Source of the DNA: Maribellus sediminis
Lineage (GTDB): Bacteria > Bacteroidota > Bacteroidia > Bacteroidales > Prolixibacteraceae
Assembly (NCBI RefSeq): GCF_011799805.1
Contig: NZ_WXUB01000002.1
Location: 868,001-932,000, forward strand
Length of the DNA stretch: 64,000 bases
Direction of reading: 5' to 3'
Part shown: positions 63,601 through 64,000 of the stretch, piece by piece
Layout: every line of letters begins with the position of its first letter
Position numbering within the stretch: position 1 is the first letter of the stretch
Notes under the pieces: model-generated
Told to the model about the DNA's origin: nothing
What the model saw: the letters and a program-made list of their open reading frames with translations, nothing else
The model's database searches: none
Translations under genes and position numbers: made by a program

Positions 63601-64000
63601 ACTTCTTTCTTATCGGCCGGAACAGGTAAACCACCACGCACAATGTGGAAAGTACCTTTTGTAGTTCTTCGGTCCTGGGCCGGATTATTTAAAATACCCT
63701 GTTTCAAACGGTAAGAGCTCAGCAACTCGCTTTTAAATTCTTTTCCGTCAGGCGGAAGACTCAACTCGCGAGCCATTCCTTTTTGGTTAAGAACCAGGGT
63801 TGAATCGGGTAAACGGTATTCTTTATCATACGCTACCTCTTTTAGATAATCATCGATAAAATTCTGAATTCGAGTATCCACCGGCGAAAGGTGTCCACTT
63901 AGCAGGCGTGACTTTTCCCGGAAACTGTTGATAAGGCCATCAGTTAGGGCAAGAAACTTGGCATTGGCATATTTCTTTACCGAGTCGGATGAATCGATAT
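60627..64000 (-). CDS. Probable PPi-type phosphoenolpyruvate carboxykinase (5' end outside window)
   Basis: At least 1124 codons, open to the window edge; a GTG at 63881 lies inside the frame and is not a convincing start, since the preceding 39 codons read as ordinary protein (e.g. [19 protein letters not shown]). Large soluble protein unlike ATP- or GTP-PEPCK in length. Features: a P-loop-like [16 protein letters not shown] near the middle, [52 protein letters not shown] and [29 protein letters not shown], ending IGADPLYRK. From memory this matches the 1100-1200-residue PPi-dependent PEPCK described from Entamoeba and Propionibacterium. It would form oxaloacetate and PPi from PEP, CO2 and Pi (reversible). 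Fits the propionate module at 24.5-30.6 kb. Confidence 0.65.
   Translation of the reverse strand, partial: [1123 protein letters not shown]

Overview
The window looks like chromosomal DNA from a Bacteroidota bacterium, most likely an anaerobic or facultative marine member of the Marinilabiliales (Prolixibacteraceae-like). The assignment rests on several things. Two secreted proteins carry type IX secretion C-terminal sorting domains. Many genes are preceded by the Bacteroidota promoter form (TTTG, about 19 nt, TAnnTTTG). There are GH92 mannosidases, an OMP_b-brl_3-type TonB receptor, a duplicated-RSH-type RelA, and a succinate/propionate module. The genus is inferred from general resemblance only. 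There is no rRNA, tRNA, CRISPR array, phage or IS element that I can support.

Layout. 0-2.3 kb: YceI-pirin operon and a Crp/Fnr regulator, all on the minus strand. 2.4-7.0 kb: two GH92 alpha-mannosidases, one secreted and one a lipoprotein. 7.0-9.9 kb: ilvA followed by a T9SS-exported esterase. 10.0-12.3 kb: a membrane protein, a winged-helix regulator and CreD, with the same 17-bp inverted repeat before the first gene and before creD. 12.5-16.7 kb: TonB receptor divergent from a sulfatase. 16.8-18.0 kb: rpsF-rpsR-rplI behind a textbook promoter. 18-24.3 kb: a hypothetical protein, a TPR protein, an operon of an RSH enzyme with a degenerate hydrolase site, glycerate kinase and a small TPR protein, then ferritin. 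24.5-30.6 kb: acyl-CoA transferase, methylmalonyl-CoA epimerase and the Na+-pumping methylmalonyl-CoA decarboxylase (alpha, delta, biotin carrier, beta). 30.7-39.2 kb: hypothetical proteins, CocE/NonD hydrolase, GMP reductase, an SDR, a repeat-rich T9SS protein, rimO, and a DUF486 gene interrupted by an amber codon. 39.3-41 kb: tandemly duplicated DUF2975-HTH pairs with the second HTH decayed. 41-48.6 kb: creatininase, then a probable glucosylglycerate-type compatible-solute cluster (two GT4-like transferases, a HAD enzyme, a GpgS-like GT81 enzyme, a GH13_18 phosphorylase). 48.7-51.1 kb: araD-araB. 51.4-60.5 kb: Hsp20, trmD, an M14 peptidase, an AddB-like nuclease, gamma-glutamyltransferase, an ECF sigma factor with a membrane partner, and DUF4386. 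60.6 kb to the end: a large protein that I read as PPi-type PEP carboxykinase, cut by the window edge.

How it fits together. PPi-PEPCK (PEP to oxaloacetate with PPi formation, if the call is right), the methylmalonyl-CoA epimerase/decarboxylase and the CoA-transferase would serve a Na+-gradient-coupled succinate-to-propionate fermentation. The 42-48.6 kb cluster would make and recycle an osmolyte. GH92, sulfatase, esterase and peptidase genes are outward-facing polymer degradation. The most interesting observations are the osmolyte cluster, the PPi-PEPCK candidate, the paired operators around the wHTH/CreD locus, the two-hairpin module duplicated on either side of a T9SS gene, the hydrolase-dead RSH, the decaying duplicate of the DUF2975-HTH pair, and the degenerate intergenic repeat words.
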